Assembly: GCA_030426085.1 (NCBI GenBank)
Contig: JAUHYW010000007.1
Location: 62,001 to 126,000, forward strand
Length of the DNA stretch: 64,000 nt
Source of the DNA: a bacterium
GTDB taxonomy: Bacteria > Myxococcota_A > Bradymonadia > UBA7976 > UBA1532
Direction of reading: 5' to 3'
Every line of letters starts with the position of its first letter. Position 1 is the stretch's first letter. The notes beneath the pieces are model-generated. The model was not told the origin of the DNA and did no database searches. It saw only the letters and a list, made by a program, of their open reading frames with translations. The translations under genes and the position numbers were made by a program. Below, one piece after another: positions 13,829 to 24,047 of the stretch.

Positions 13829-15226
13829 TCAGGGCGCGGCGCAGTCCACCGGCTCGACGGTGTAGCCGAAGCCCTGCCGCTCGCCGTCGATGATCGCGTC
13901 GGTGATGGCGACCCGATAGCTGCGCCCGGCCTCCAGATCCCAGCCCACCGGCAGCCACGCCAGCCCCCAGCCCGCCGGCCCCGCCGACTGGAGCGAGCGC
14001 ACGTCGACCTCCAGCGGCTCGATGCCATCCCGGAACACCTGCACCTCGGCGAACGCGAGGTTGATCACGTTGCTGTGCACCGACCAGCCGGCCACGTCGG
14101 TCTGGGCCGCCTCGAGCGGGAACGGCCCCGCCGGGGGCCACGCCACCCACCGCGGCGCATCCTCCGGGCCGCGGGCGTTGGCGATGTGCACGCACGAGGC
14201 CAGCGACGTCGAACCCAGCCCGACGGGCCCGAGCTGCGGCGCGAGCAGATACAGCCGGTGCACCAGCGAGTCGAAGTTCTGCTCCCCGAAGTCGAGCATG
14301 TAGTCATCGACCGCCGACAGCGCCGGCGCCGCGTGGATCAGGCTGTCGGCGACCCCCTCGGCCGCCGCCCGGGAGAAGCACCGATCGTTCATCTCGAGCT
14401 GATGATCCTGCGTCCCGTGCCAGCGCACCGCCAGGGCGCACGCCTGGGCGATGCCATCCAGGCTCGGCTGGTGATCCACCGCGGGCAGGCCGGCGAGCGC
14501 CCGGTAGGTGTTGATGCGATCCAGCGTATCCGAGCGCCAGTCGGCTGACATCACCCCCGCGTCGCACGCCTCGTGATCACCCAGCCAGCCCTCGACCGGA
14601 TCACGCACCGCGCGGGTCGCCTGCCACCGCTGGCACAGCCGGGTCCGCCGCCCGCAGTCGCCGATGTCGGGATCCGCCTCGCACTGCGCCACCAGATCGA
14701 CGCAGCGCCAGCGCCCCTCCGCGCACTGGCAGCGCCGCTCGGCGGCGTACCGCGCCCCGCAGCAGTCGAACGCCGGCCCCTCCAGACACTCGGCGCCGGC
14801 CATGCCCGGGCAGTCCGACCCGGCGACGATCAGCCGCTCGGGGCACATCGGCCGGGGCGGCCCGGCATCGGGCATGACATCCGGCATGGCATCGGCGATG
14901 GCATCCGGGGGTGACATGTCGACCGGCGGGCGAGCCATGTCCATCGGCCCGGGGCCGACGTCGGGCGGCGCCGCGTCCCCCAGCCCCACCGCGCCCGGCA
15001 GATCCTCGCACAGCAGCCCGCCCGCGGTGCAGGTGCACCGCAGCCGCCGGGGGATGTCATCCACCGACTCCCCGACCGCGAGCACCCGATCATCGTGGGC
15101 GCAGCCGACGTCCTCGTCGCAGCCGCCGAGCGCCAGGGCCAGCAGCCCCGCGACGCACAGCCCCGCGACGCACAGCCCCGCGGGGTGCAGCCCCGTGGCG
15201 CCCCGCCCCGACGCCGGCCGGATCAC
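13829..15226 (-). CDS. CAP/SCP-domain lipoprotein
   Basis: A 465-residue lipoprotein. The signal segment ends in the lipobox LALGGC at about residue 36. A Cys-rich part follows (CTCTAGGLLCED), then a Pro/Asp/Met-rich linker (DMARPPVDMSPPD) and a second Cys-rich part with CCGARYAAERRCQC. The C-terminal half looks like a CAP (SCP/PR-1) domain: the entry helix LDRINTYRALAGLPAVDHQP, the His-containing RWHGTQDHQLEM, then HIANARGPED and a beta-rich end. Start codon is GTG at 15226, one base after the stop of the M17 aminopeptidase gene, so the two are one operon. The role is unknown; CAP proteins are secreted and bind lipids or ligands. It belongs to the group of linker-bearing lipoproteins in this window. 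Confidence 0.75.
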   Translation of the reverse strand: MIRPASGRGATGLHPAGLCVAGLCVAGLLALALGGCDEDVGCAHDDRVLAVGESVDDIPRRLRCTCTAGGLLCEDLPGAVGLGDAAPPDVGPGPMDMARPPVDMSPPDAIADAMPDVMPDAGPPRPMCPERLIVAGSDCPGMAGAECLEGPAFDCCGARYAAERRCQCAEGRWRCVDLVAQCEADPDIGDCGRRTRLCQRWQATRAVRDPVEGWLGDHEACDAGVMSADWRSDTLDRINTYRALAGLPAVDHQPSLDGIAQACALAVRWHGTQDHQLEMNDRCFSRAAAEGVADSLIHAAPALSAVDDYMLDFGEQNFDSLVHRLYLLAPQLGPVGLGSTSLASCVHIANARGPEDAPRWVAWPPAGPFPLEAAQTDVAGWSVHSNVINLAFAEVQVFRDGIEPLEVDVRSLQSAGPAGWGLAWLPVGWDLEAGRSYRVAITDAIIDGERQGFGYTVEPVDCAAP

Positions 15227-15227
15227 C

Positions 15228-16811
15228 TCAGCCCTCCCGCCGGGCCGCGAGCAGGCGGGCCATCTCGGTCAGCAGCCGGACCCCGATCGCCGTCGCGCCC
15301 TCCTTGGGGTGATACGGCGACCGGTTGTAGATCGCGGTGCGCTCCATGAAGGCCGTCGCCGCGATGTCCAGGTGCCCCCAGCGCTGCACGACGTCGAAGT
15401 CGATGAACTGCTTGAGGAAGACCGCCGCGGTGATGGCGCCCGCGCCGGTGTTGCCGTCCAGGTTGCAGTTGGCGATGTCGGCCACCCGGCTGCCGAGCTG
15501 CACCTTGTAGTCCTCGTCCACCGGCAGCCGCCAGACCCACTCCCCCGCCCGGCGCCCGGCGCCGGTGAAGAGATCGGCGAAGGCATCATCGACGTCGGGA
15601 TCATCGCTGTGGGTCATCAGCCCGCTCACGAACAGCCCCAGGGCCACCCGCACCGAGCCGGTCAGGGTCGCCGCGTCGATCAGCGTCTCGGGCGCGTAGC
15701 GCTCGCAGGCCAGGGTCAGCGAGTCGGCCAGCAGCAGCCGCCCCTCGGCGTCGGTGTTGGCCACCTCGACCGTGATGCCCTTGCGCGAGGTCAGGATGTC
15801 CCCCGGGCGGAACGCCTCGCCGTTGACCATGTTCTCCGAGCACGGCATCAGCGCCACGACCTTGATCGGCAGCCGGGTCGCCGCGATGGCCCGCATCGCC
15901 CCCAGCACCGCCCCGGCCCCCGCCATGTCGCGGTACATGCGGCGCATGCCCGACGACGACTTGATGTCGAGCCCGCCGCAGTCGAAGGTCACCCCCTTGC
16001 CCACCAGGGCCAGGGGCCACGGCCCCTCCGCCGAGGCGCCCTCGGGCACGTACTCCAGGATGCACACCGCCGGCTCGGCGTTCGAGCCTCGGGCCACCGC
16101 GAGGTGCAGGCCCATGTGCTCGGCCTCCATCTCGGCGCGGCCCAGGATCTCGCAGTTGAGCGTATCGAACTCCTTGGCGATGGAGCCCACCTGCGCGGCG
16201 AAGTCCATCGGCCGCAGATCGCTGGAGGGCATGTTCACCAGATCGCGGGCGAAGCAGACGCTCTCCCCGATGGAGCGGTGCAGATCGAGCGCGGCGGCGA
16301 CCGGCTTGCGATCACCCCGGCACAGAACCATGACCTCCTCGGTCTGCGGCTTCTGCTTCGAGAGGTACAGATCGAACTCGTAGGTCCCGAGCAGGGCCCC
16401 CTCGGCGATGATCGCGCCCGCCCGATCGGGGCGCACACCCAGCGACGACAGATCATCCACCGCGAAGCGCAGGACGCCCTTGCGCCGGAAGTGCCGGGCG
16501 GCGATCGCCACCAGCCCCCGCAGGCGATCGTTGCGCCGGTGCCGGCGGCTGTTCTGCTTGTGCGAACCCAGCCCCAGAAAGAGCACCCACCGCCCGTCCT
16601 GCTCGGCGGGCAGCAGGTTGAACTCCTTGTACGACCCCTTGATGAAGCCGGCCTCCATCATCTCGAGCACCCGCTCGGCGAAGGCCTCCCCCAGCGTCGC
16701 CACGAGGTGCCCCCGATTGCTCTGGGGCTCGTCGTAGAGGGCGATCATGCGGTGGGTCCAGGCGGCGTCGGCGGCGTCGACGGCGCGGAAGGCGATGGTG
16801 TGGCGGCTCAT
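15228..16811 (-). CDS. Leucyl aminopeptidase (peptidase family M17)
   Basis: A 527-residue metallo-aminopeptidase that removes N-terminal residues from peptides in the cytoplasm. The family signature NTDAEGRL is intact, with its metal-binding Asp and Glu. The first metal/catalytic segment reads VGKGVTFDCGGLDIK: the Lys and Asp are kept and the usual Ser after the Asp is Cys. A further metal ligand is in the segment RDMAGAGAVLGAM. The ATG at 16811 (MSRHTIAF) has GGAG five bases upstream; the 15-residue extension in the longer frame lacks support. Length agrees with the family (about 480-530). It is followed at once by the CAP lipoprotein gene. Confidence 0.9.
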   Translation of the reverse strand: MSRHTIAFRAVDAADAAWTHRMIALYDEPQSNRGHLVATLGEAFAERVLEMMEAGFIKGSYKEFNLLPAEQDGRWVLFLGLGSHKQNSRRHRRNDRLRGLVAIAARHFRRKGVLRFAVDDLSSLGVRPDRAGAIIAEGALLGTYEFDLYLSKQKPQTEEVMVLCRGDRKPVAAALDLHRSIGESVCFARDLVNMPSSDLRPMDFAAQVGSIAKEFDTLNCEILGRAEMEAEHMGLHLAVARGSNAEPAVCILEYVPEGASAEGPWPLALVGKGVTFDCGGLDIKSSSGMRRMYRDMAGAGAVLGAMRAIAATRLPIKVVALMPCSENMVNGEAFRPGDILTSRKGITVEVANTDAEGRLLLADSLTLACERYAPETLIDAATLTGSVRVALGLFVSGLMTHSDDPDVDDAFADLFTGAGRRAGEWVWRLPVDEDYKVQLGSRVADIANCNLDGNTGAGAITAAVFLKQFIDFDVVQRWGHLDIAATAFMERTAIYNRSPYHPKEGATAIGVRLLTEMARLLAARREG

Positions 16812-16964
16812 GCAGGCTCCGGGTTTTGAGGTCGCGTTCGGCGAGCGCCACATCATGGATCACCCGCTCGGCCGCCACAACCGCGCCGCGCGGGCGACGT
16901 CACCCGCCCGCGGGGCATCTCAAGCCCCCGGCCCGAGCCCCGCAGCGCCCGACAGGAGCCCGCC

Positions 16965-17753
16965 ATGTCCCTCGACCCCGCGACCCTCGCCCCCCGCCTG
17001 CTCGCCCTCGTGCGCGACGGGGGCAACGCCAACCGGCTCGTGCTCGAAGGCGGCCCCGGGTTCGTGGTCCTGCGGGGGTCCGAGGGCGGCGACCACGTCG
17101 ACGTCGAGGCCGCCGGCGGGCGCCACCTGCCCGACGGCTTCACCGTCGACGCCGAGCGCATGGGCCGCCTCGACGACCTGGGCCTGCGCCAGCGCACCGC
17201 CGCCTCGACCTTCGCCGGCCGCTGGCCGCTGGCCACCGAGGCCGACGCCCGGGCCATCGCCGAGAAGCTCGCCTTCGTCATGCGATCGGTCTACGCCCAC
17301 GACGCCCCGCCCCGCCTCCGCCACCGCCTCGAAGACCGCCCGCCGCTGAGCAACCCCCGCCTCATCGACGACATGCGCCGCCTGAGCACAGAGCGCTCGA
17401 TGCGAGCCCGCATCACCCTCTACAACCGCCTGCTCGGGGCCCACCTCGCGGTGCTGCTCGACGCCCCGCTCGACGACCCCCGCCGCCAGGACCGGGCGAC
17501 GCTGCGGGTGGTCGAGCAGCTCAGCGGCACCGACGTCGTGGCCGCGTTCACCGACGACGCGGCGCATCGGCTCTACGACCCCCGCGAGCGCCCGTTCGTG
17601 GTGTGGACCGGCCGCGAGCTCTTCCCGCTGCTGGCGGCGCGCAAGGTGGGGTCGCTGCTGATCAACCCCGGCAGCGGGGTGCGAGGCGAGCTCTACCGCA
17701 ACGAGATCATGACCATCAGCGATGGCATCCGAAGGCAGAGCGGGGTGCATTGA
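16965..17753 (+). CDS. SseB-like protein
   Basis: A 262-residue protein. The C-terminal half (about residues 145-255) resembles the SseB N-terminal domain: RITLYNRLLGAHLAVLLDAP, VAAFTDDAAHRLYDP, FVVWTGRELFPLLAA, LLINPGSGVRGELYRNEI. The N-terminal half may be a small chaperone-like alpha/beta domain. AGGAG lies six bases before the ATG. SseB-type domains occur in stand-alone proteins of unknown function and in some polymorphic-toxin and secretion contexts; nothing here shows which applies. It converges on the NACHT gene, 13 bases between the two ends, and is divergent from the aminopeptidase gene. Confidence 0.65.
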   Translation: MSLDPATLAPRLLALVRDGGNANRLVLEGGPGFVVLRGSEGGDHVDVEAAGGRHLPDGFTVDAERMGRLDDLGLRQRTAASTFAGRWPLATEADARAIAEKLAFVMRSVYAHDAPPRLRHRLEDRPPLSNPRLIDDMRRLSTERSMRARITLYNRLLGAHLAVLLDAPLDDPRRQDRATLRVVEQLSGTDVVAAFTDDAAHRLYDPRERPFVVWTGRELFPLLAARKVGSLLINPGSGVRGELYRNEIMTISDGIRRQSGVH

Positions 17754-17766
17754 GGGCGATCGAGGA

Positions 17767-19845
17767 TCACCGGAGATACCTCAGCGCCAAGAGTCTCAGG
17801 AGCCCGCGCAGCTTGCCGGGCACAGCGCCGTCCAGCGCAATCCACAGACGCTCGCGTTGATCCGAAGTGAGTGACGGATCGTCCAGCAAGATCCCCGCCA
17901 GAAGCCTCTTGTATGCCCGGCCCGGCGGCACTGCTCCACCGCCGTCCAGAGCGATCAGCGCGTCGATCAGCGCTTCGAGCCGCCAGTCATCCAGTCGCAC
18001 ATGACCGATCTCGGCGAAGGCGAGCAACAGCGTCTCCTCCCACCGCCCGTCGAACGCCAGCTTCGGCAGCCGCGCCTCCAGCGCCTCCCCTCGCACCAGC
18101 TCGCGCGCGGCGAAGTACTCGATCAGCGTCGAGTGGGCGAAGGCATAGCGCCCGGGGCTGTGCTCCACCAGCAGACCCAGCGATCGCCGGAAGACATCGA
18201 GCACCGCGTCGACACCCTCGAACCTCCGGACGTGCCCCTGCTTCAGCACCCGCCGCAGGTGGCGCCGCAGCAGCCCCTCCGAGATCGAGCCCCGCTGGTT
18301 GTCCTCCACCATCGCCAGCGCGACCGGCCCCAGCAGCCGGACGGCGTCCCCCACCCGGATCGGCTCGGCCCCCCGCTGACCGGCCAGGCTGCGCAGCCGA
18401 TTCCACCGCTCGACCAGCACCACCGTGATCTGCTGATACAGCTCGATCCGCTTCTCGGGCAGCCGGGCCCCGCTGCGATGCACCACCGCCAGCACGGTCA
18501 GCAGCAGCGGCGTCCGGGCCAGCGCGGCGATCGCGCCCCGGGCCAGCACCGCGTCGGCGAGCGCCTCGCCCTCGGCGACCCCCTCGGCCCGGGCCCCGCC
18601 GCGATCCACGGCGTATTGCCCGCACCACCCCCGCAGGAAGGCGCGGATCTCGGCGTCGTCGAAGGGCTGCACCCACGCCGCCCGCGTATCACCCAGAGCC
18701 TTCGGATCAAAGCCCTCCGGCCGGCTCGTCAGCACGACGGGGCACCCCGGCGCCGCCGCCCGCAGCTCGCCCAGGCCCTGTACGCAGCGCCCCCGCCCGA
18801 ACGCGCTCGCTGCCTCGTCCAATCCATCGAGCAGAAACACCGCCCGCCCCTCGGCCATCGCCCGGGGCAGGACATGCGCCGCGGCGGGCGCCAGATCGAG
18901 CAGGTGGTCGGTGATCCACGCCGCGAACGACTGCTGGATCATGCCACCGGCGAACGCAGCCAGCGGCAGAAGCACCGGCAGCGGCTCGTCGATCCCGAAC
19001 AGCGCCGCGCCGGCCCCTTGAATGGCGCACCACCGCAAGAAGAAGCTCTTGCCGCTGCCCGGCCCACCGAGCAACGCCGCCGGGCGATCGGTCGGCAGCG
19101 TATGCCCGAGCTGGGCGGCGAAAGGTCGGCAGTCATCCACCGACCAGCCATCCACCGACCAGCCATCCACCGACCAGCCATCGCCCGACCAGCCATCGCC
19201 CGGCCGGTCATCGCCCGACAAGCCATCGCCCGAGCAGCCATCGCCTGATGGCACCAGACCCATCGGCTCGGCTTCCGACGCCCCGCCTGCCGCCTCGAAC
19301 GCCCGCTGCAGCGCCGACCGCCCCGCCCGCAGCGGCTGGTACACCGCCTCGATCTCCCAGCCGACGTCGCTCTCGCTGCGGCGAATCAACCCACGCAGAT
19401 CGATCTGCCCGTAGCGCGCCCGATACGCCGCCCCCAGAGCCCGCCGGGCGTCCGCCACGTCAACCGTCGGATCGGCCTCGAACGCCACGTCCAGGTTCAG
19501 CGCGATGGTCGCCATGACATCACCGCACAGCGTCACGAAGCGCTTCGTCTCGTGCTGCGGCACCGGGATCAGGATCAGCGCGTCGCGCAGCACCAGCCAG
19601 TCGCGCCGCCCGTTGAGGTGGCCCAGCACGGCGTCGTCATCGCTCAGCCCGAGCAGGATCTGCTTGCCCGCGCGGTCGATGTTCTCCGGCGTCATCTCCA
19701 CCGGCGGATCCCACCCCAGCGCCGCGGCGATGGCTTCGCCGACGGCGCGCTCCTCACGGTGGGGCACGACGATGAGCCCCACCCCCTGGGGGCTCTGCAA
19801 CCGGATCTGCCTGGCGATGGCCCGCGCCGGCTCGGCGTAGCGCAT
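17767..19845 (-). CDS. NACHT-domain STAND NTPase, candidate conflict-system protein
   Basis: A 692-residue protein. Residues 1-195 are an unrecognised N-terminal domain ending in the typical pre-NACHT stretch IEAVYQPLRAG. Residues 200-239 are eight pentapeptide repeats of the type SxDGW. The NACHT domain follows: Walker A GGPGSGKS (260-267, Lys266), Walker B with NACHT acidic signature LLDGLDE (338-344), sensor segment VVLTSRPEGF, and a winged-helix part with FAHSTLIEYFAAREL and a short helical C terminus. The family (bacterial NACHT/STAND) oligomerises on a trigger and activates an effector; several members are anti-phage. The ATG at 19845 shares its A with the TGA of the upstream ATPase gene (TGATG), so the two proteins are probably made together. 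Effector identity is unknown. Confidence 0.85.
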   Translation of the reverse strand: MRYAEPARAIARQIRLQSPQGVGLIVVPHREERAVGEAIAAALGWDPPVEMTPENIDRAGKQILLGLSDDDAVLGHLNGRRDWLVLRDALILIPVPQHETKRFVTLCGDVMATIALNLDVAFEADPTVDVADARRALGAAYRARYGQIDLRGLIRRSESDVGWEIEAVYQPLRAGRSALQRAFEAAGGASEAEPMGLVPSGDGCSGDGLSGDDRPGDGWSGDGWSVDGWSVDGWSVDDCRPFAAQLGHTLPTDRPAALLGGPGSGKSFFLRWCAIQGAGAALFGIDEPLPVLLPLAAFAGGMIQQSFAAWITDHLLDLAPAAAHVLPRAMAEGRAVFLLDGLDEAASAFGRGRCVQGLGELRAAAPGCPVVLTSRPEGFDPKALGDTRAAWVQPFDDAEIRAFLRGWCGQYAVDRGGARAEGVAEGEALADAVLARGAIAALARTPLLLTVLAVVHRSGARLPEKRIELYQQITVVLVERWNRLRSLAGQRGAEPIRVGDAVRLLGPVALAMVEDNQRGSISEGLLRRHLRRVLKQGHVRRFEGVDAVLDVFRRSLGLLVEHSPGRYAFAHSTLIEYFAARELVRGEALEARLPKLAFDGRWEETLLLAFAEIGHVRLDDWRLEALIDALIALDGGGAVPPGRAYKRLLAGILLDDPSLTSDQRERLWIALDGAVPGKLRGLLRLLALRYLR
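19129..19248. repeat. Eight-copy 15-bp tandem repeat inside the NACHT gene
   Basis: Period-15 repeats read on the plus strand as variants of CCATCCACCGACCAG. They encode eight pentapeptides (SGDGC, SGDGL, SGDDR, PGDGW, SGDGW, SVDGW, SVDGW, SVDDC) between the N-terminal domain and the NACHT domain. The copies nearest the NACHT domain are almost identical, the others diverged. There are no spacers, so this is not a CRISPR array. Confidence 0.9.
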
Positions 19846-21188
19846 CACGCCTTCTCGGCGTCGAGCATCGCGACGATGGTCGGCTCCAGGATGGGATGCA
19901 CCCGATAGCGAATCAGCAGATCCGAGGGCGGCTCGGCCAGGATACGCCCGGAAGCGAACAGCGACGCCGACTGGCTCCGCTGAGGCAGCCGCCCGGTCCT
20001 CCGGACCCGCTTCAGCGTGGCGAAGTCGTCCTCGTCCAAGCCCCGCGCCAGCTCCTGGCCGAACGCCCGTATCGCCCTGCGCGCGTGCTGCTCGTCGAGC
20101 ACCCCGTCCCCGGCGCCGATGACCGACCAGAGCCCGAGCTTGAAGATCTCCATGAGGTGCCGCGGCAGACCACCGCACGCCTCGACCATCGCCGCGATGG
20201 CCTCATCGCTCATCGAACTCTCGGGCAGACCTGCTGCCCGGCGACGGGCGTGGATCATCTCGGTGAGCAGCGCTGGCTGATCGGGGAAGCCCCAGACGAT
20301 CGTCGTCCCATAGCCCATCGCGGCCGTGCCACCCGTCGCGGTGAGGGTGCTCGGCGGCGCCGCGATGACGGCCGTCCACGGGGCCTCCGCGATGAGACCC
20401 GTGTGCTCGAAGACGATCCGGAAGCGGTCGTTGGCCTCCCCGTTCATCCGCTCGAGCCCATCCACGAGCAGGCAGACGGGCCGGCGAGTCTCATCGGCGT
20501 CCCGCACGGCCGTCACGATACCCGCGCAGGCCTTCAAGAGGTCCTGACCCTCGGGCGAGCTCTCCAGGACCGCGCTCTTTCGCTCCGTCCACAGCGCGAT
20601 GCCACCCCGCAGACCATCGACCAGGACGCCACCCGCCGCCGCGCCGACGGCGGACAGCCCGCTGCCCGCCCCCGCGACCGCGCCGGCCAGCGCCCCGAAG
20701 CCGCGGAGACCGGCGAGGGTGTCGGAGAGGGCGCCGAGCTGGCCAGCGTGGCGCCCGGCATACCCCCGCTTGAGTCGCTCGAACAGCGCCTCGGCCGATC
20801 GCGGGGGGAGCCGCCGCAGAAGCGCGAGGGCGCACATGTACACCACGTCGGCCGCCGAGACCTGGGAGGCGGTCACGCCGGTCGCGTCCAGGTCGACCGT
20901 CTCGATGATGAAGGCGCCCTGCTGGTCCAGCTCGCGCTTCAGCCGCCTCAACTCGGTGCTCTTGCCCCCGCCGCGACACCCGAGCATGAGGTGCTTGTCG
21001 ACCGGGGCGCGACCGCTGGAGTGCCGACCGTGCCGGCCACGCATGGCTGCGACGCTCGCCTCGAGCTGTCTCAGGATGAGGACCGCGGGGCTCTCGTCCA
21101 GCTCGATGTAGAGGTCCAGATCGGCCAGCGGCTTGTCGGGGCGCGTCTCGGCCCAGAGCCGCTGGAACTTCTCGGTGCGCGTGGTCAT
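19845..21188 (-). CDS. P-loop ATPase coupled to the NACHT gene
   Basis: A 447-residue AAA/STAND-like ATPase. Walker A is GCRGGGKS (70-77, Lys76) after HLML, and Walker B is VCLLVDGLERM (Asp243). Between them, about residues 160-191 form a Gly/Ala-rich hydrophobic stretch (GALAGAVAGAGSGLSAVGAA) that could insert in a membrane or pack as an amphipathic hairpin. The C-terminal part (MVEACGGLPRHLMEIFKLG and a following helical domain) has the look of an AAA lid plus winged helix. The stop overlaps the NACHT start. The ATG at 21188 has no obvious Shine-Dalgarno sequence. The likely role is sensor, regulator or effector partner of the NACHT protein; this is inference from gene order. Confidence 0.75.
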   Translation of the reverse strand: MTTRTEKFQRLWAETRPDKPLADLDLYIELDESPAVLILRQLEASVAAMRGRHGRHSSGRAPVDKHLMLGCRGGGKSTELRRLKRELDQQGAFIIETVDLDATGVTASQVSAADVVYMCALALLRRLPPRSAEALFERLKRGYAGRHAGQLGALSDTLAGLRGFGALAGAVAGAGSGLSAVGAAAGGVLVDGLRGGIALWTERKSAVLESSPEGQDLLKACAGIVTAVRDADETRRPVCLLVDGLERMNGEANDRFRIVFEHTGLIAEAPWTAVIAAPPSTLTATGGTAAMGYGTTIVWGFPDQPALLTEMIHARRRAAGLPESSMSDEAIAAMVEACGGLPRHLMEIFKLGLWSVIGAGDGVLDEQHARRAIRAFGQELARGLDEDDFATLKRVRRTGRLPQRSQSASLFASGRILAEPPSDLLIRYRVHPILEPTIVAMLDAEKA

Positions 21189-21231
21189 GCCGCGGACTGT
21201 AACACCCGCTCCCCAGCCGAAGAAGCCGCCT

Positions 21232-22956
21232 TCAGCCCTCCTCGCCGGCCATCGCCGCCGCCTCGCCGCCCTCGTCCGGGCCGCCCGGCGCCTGCGACGG
21301 ATCCACCGGCCGGGCCCGCGCCGGATCACGCTCGCGGATGATGAACTCCACCCGCCGGCTGCGGGCCGCGTCGATGCGCCCCTTGCCGTCGCCGATGGGC
21401 GCGTCCTCGCCCAGCCCGACCGACTCCAGGCGGGCCCGGTCGACCCCCGCCTTCACCAGATAGTCGGCCACCGCCTTGGCCCGCATGCGGCTCAGCCACA
21501 GGTTGAAGCCCGCCGTGCCGGTGACATCGGTGTGCCCCTCGACCCTGATCTTCGTGATGTCGGGCCGGCTGCGGATGACCTCGGCGACCTGATCGAGGAT
21601 GTTGTAGCTCTCCGGCCGGATACGGGCCCGGCCCAGGTCGAAGTAGATCTTGTCCAGGTGCTGGATGCGATCCCCCCGCACCACCACCCGGGGCGCGGCG
21701 ACCACCGCCGGGGCCGGGGCCGCGCCCGGCTCGTCGGGGCAGCCGTCGGCGTCCTCGAAGCCGTTGCGGTTCTCGGCGATGCCCGGGCAGGCGTCGGCCG
21801 CGTCGGCGATGCCATCCTGATCGTTGTCGGTGTCGGGGCAGCCATCGCTGTCTTCGAAGCCATCGATGTCCTCCCCGTGCTTGGGGCAGGCGTCCTCGGC
21901 GTCGGCGATGCCGTCCTGATCGTTGTCGGTGTCGGGGCAGCCGTCGGCGTCCTCGAAGCCGTCGGCGTCCTCAGGCACCGCCGGGCAGCCGTCGGCGCTG
22001 TTCTTGACCCCGTCCCCGTCATCGTCCCCGTCGTCGAGCCGCTGCGCCCCCCCGGCGACGATGACCGGCTGCGCCCCCTCGCTCTTCGGCTGCCACGACA
22101 GCCCGCCGACCACCCGCAGCTCGGGCGCGCCGAAGTCGGCGATGATGCCCGCGCCGCCGGCCAGGGTGAAGACCAGCCCGGTGGCGTTGAACAGGCGGAC
22201 ACCGCCGATGACCTCCAGCGGGTTGGGGCCGCCCTGATCCTCGGCGACGTCGCTGTAGATCGTGCCGTTGGCCTCGACGAGCACCTCCAGACTCTCGGTG
22301 CCCAGCCGGCTGCCGATCGCCGCGCCGTAGGTGACGCCATCGCCCACGGTCAATGGCTCCAGCTCGTCGCTGTTGGTGGGCCGCCAGCGGTAGCCGCCGT
22401 TGAGCGCGATCCGGACGGGGGTCGTACGCAGCTCCAGGATCAGCTCGGGGTTGGCGATGAAGTAGCGGCTGCTGTTGCCGTTGTCCTCGCCGGTCGGGAA
22501 CAGCAGCGGGGCGCCGATGGCGATCCCGAAGCCGTTGCCCCCGCCGGGGTTGAGCGCCACGAACTTGGGCTGCAACCGCAGATCGCCCAGGCCGGCGCCG
22601 GTGTCGATCTCGAGCTCGTCCGTGCCGGTGCCATAGCCGAAGGGCACCGCGATGCCCACCTCGACCCGCTCGTGGATGCCGATGGCCAGCAGCAGCTCGA
22701 CGGTGGTCAGGTTCTCGACGACCAGATCGACCAGGCGCCCCTGCGCGTCGCGCTCGACGAGCGGGTTGCGGGCGTAGCTGAGGTACATCGACGGCACGAA
22801 GCTGCCCGGCTCGGCGGTGGCGGTGCCCTCGACGCCGAAGTAGTTCCAGGTGCCGACCGACGGCTTGAACGCCTGGATGTCCTGGGCGGATGCGGTGCCG
22901 ACCGTCAGCGCGATCAGGGCCCCGACCAGCGCGGCGGCGCGTGGCATGCTCCCCAT
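21232..22956 (-). CDS. OmpA-family outer-membrane protein with thrombospondin type-3 repeats
   Basis: A 574-residue exported protein. A signal peptide (MGSMPRAAALVGALIALTVG, cleaved near ASAQD) precedes a predicted beta-barrel-like region (about 25-300). Then come TSP type-3 calcium-binding repeats of the form DxDxDGxxDxxDxCP (about 305-405, for instance DTDNDQDGIADAEDACP twice). The C-terminal OmpA domain (about 430-550) contains IRVEGHTDVTG and the Arg of SRRVEFII, expected to bind peptidoglycan. It should anchor the outer membrane to the wall. The ATG at 22956 has GGGAGG upstream. Such OmpA-TSP3 proteins are typical of Myxococcota. It is transcribed alone. Confidence 0.92.
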   Translation of the reverse strand: MGSMPRAAALVGALIALTVGTASAQDIQAFKPSVGTWNYFGVEGTATAEPGSFVPSMYLSYARNPLVERDAQGRLVDLVVENLTTVELLLAIGIHERVEVGIAVPFGYGTGTDELEIDTGAGLGDLRLQPKFVALNPGGGNGFGIAIGAPLLFPTGEDNGNSSRYFIANPELILELRTTPVRIALNGGYRWRPTNSDELEPLTVGDGVTYGAAIGSRLGTESLEVLVEANGTIYSDVAEDQGGPNPLEVIGGVRLFNATGLVFTLAGGAGIIADFGAPELRVVGGLSWQPKSEGAQPVIVAGGAQRLDDGDDDGDGVKNSADGCPAVPEDADGFEDADGCPDTDNDQDGIADAEDACPKHGEDIDGFEDSDGCPDTDNDQDGIADAADACPGIAENRNGFEDADGCPDEPGAAPAPAVVAAPRVVVRGDRIQHLDKIYFDLGRARIRPESYNILDQVAEVIRSRPDITKIRVEGHTDVTGTAGFNLWLSRMRAKAVADYLVKAGVDRARLESVGLGEDAPIGDGKGRIDAARSRRVEFIIRERDPARARPVDPSQAPGGPDEGGEAAAMAGEEG

Positions 22957-23104
22957 GGTGTCCTCCCGGAATCCGCGCCCCCACCGAGCGCGCGACTGCA
23001 ATGGGCAGGATCCCCGAATCGGGCGTCCGTGTCGAGATTCCGCTTCGGTTCCGAGGGATTACGCGACGTTATACGGCCGCCGCGCCGGCCCCTTTGACCG
23101 CCGC

Positions 23105-24028
<924 letters not shown>

Positions 24029-24047
24029 GGGCGCTCCTCCGGGCGGG

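Noticed and set aside
19129-19248. Short regular repeats as a CRISPR array
   Set aside because: Contiguous 15-bp units with no spacers, in frame within the NACHT gene; no cas gene in the window.
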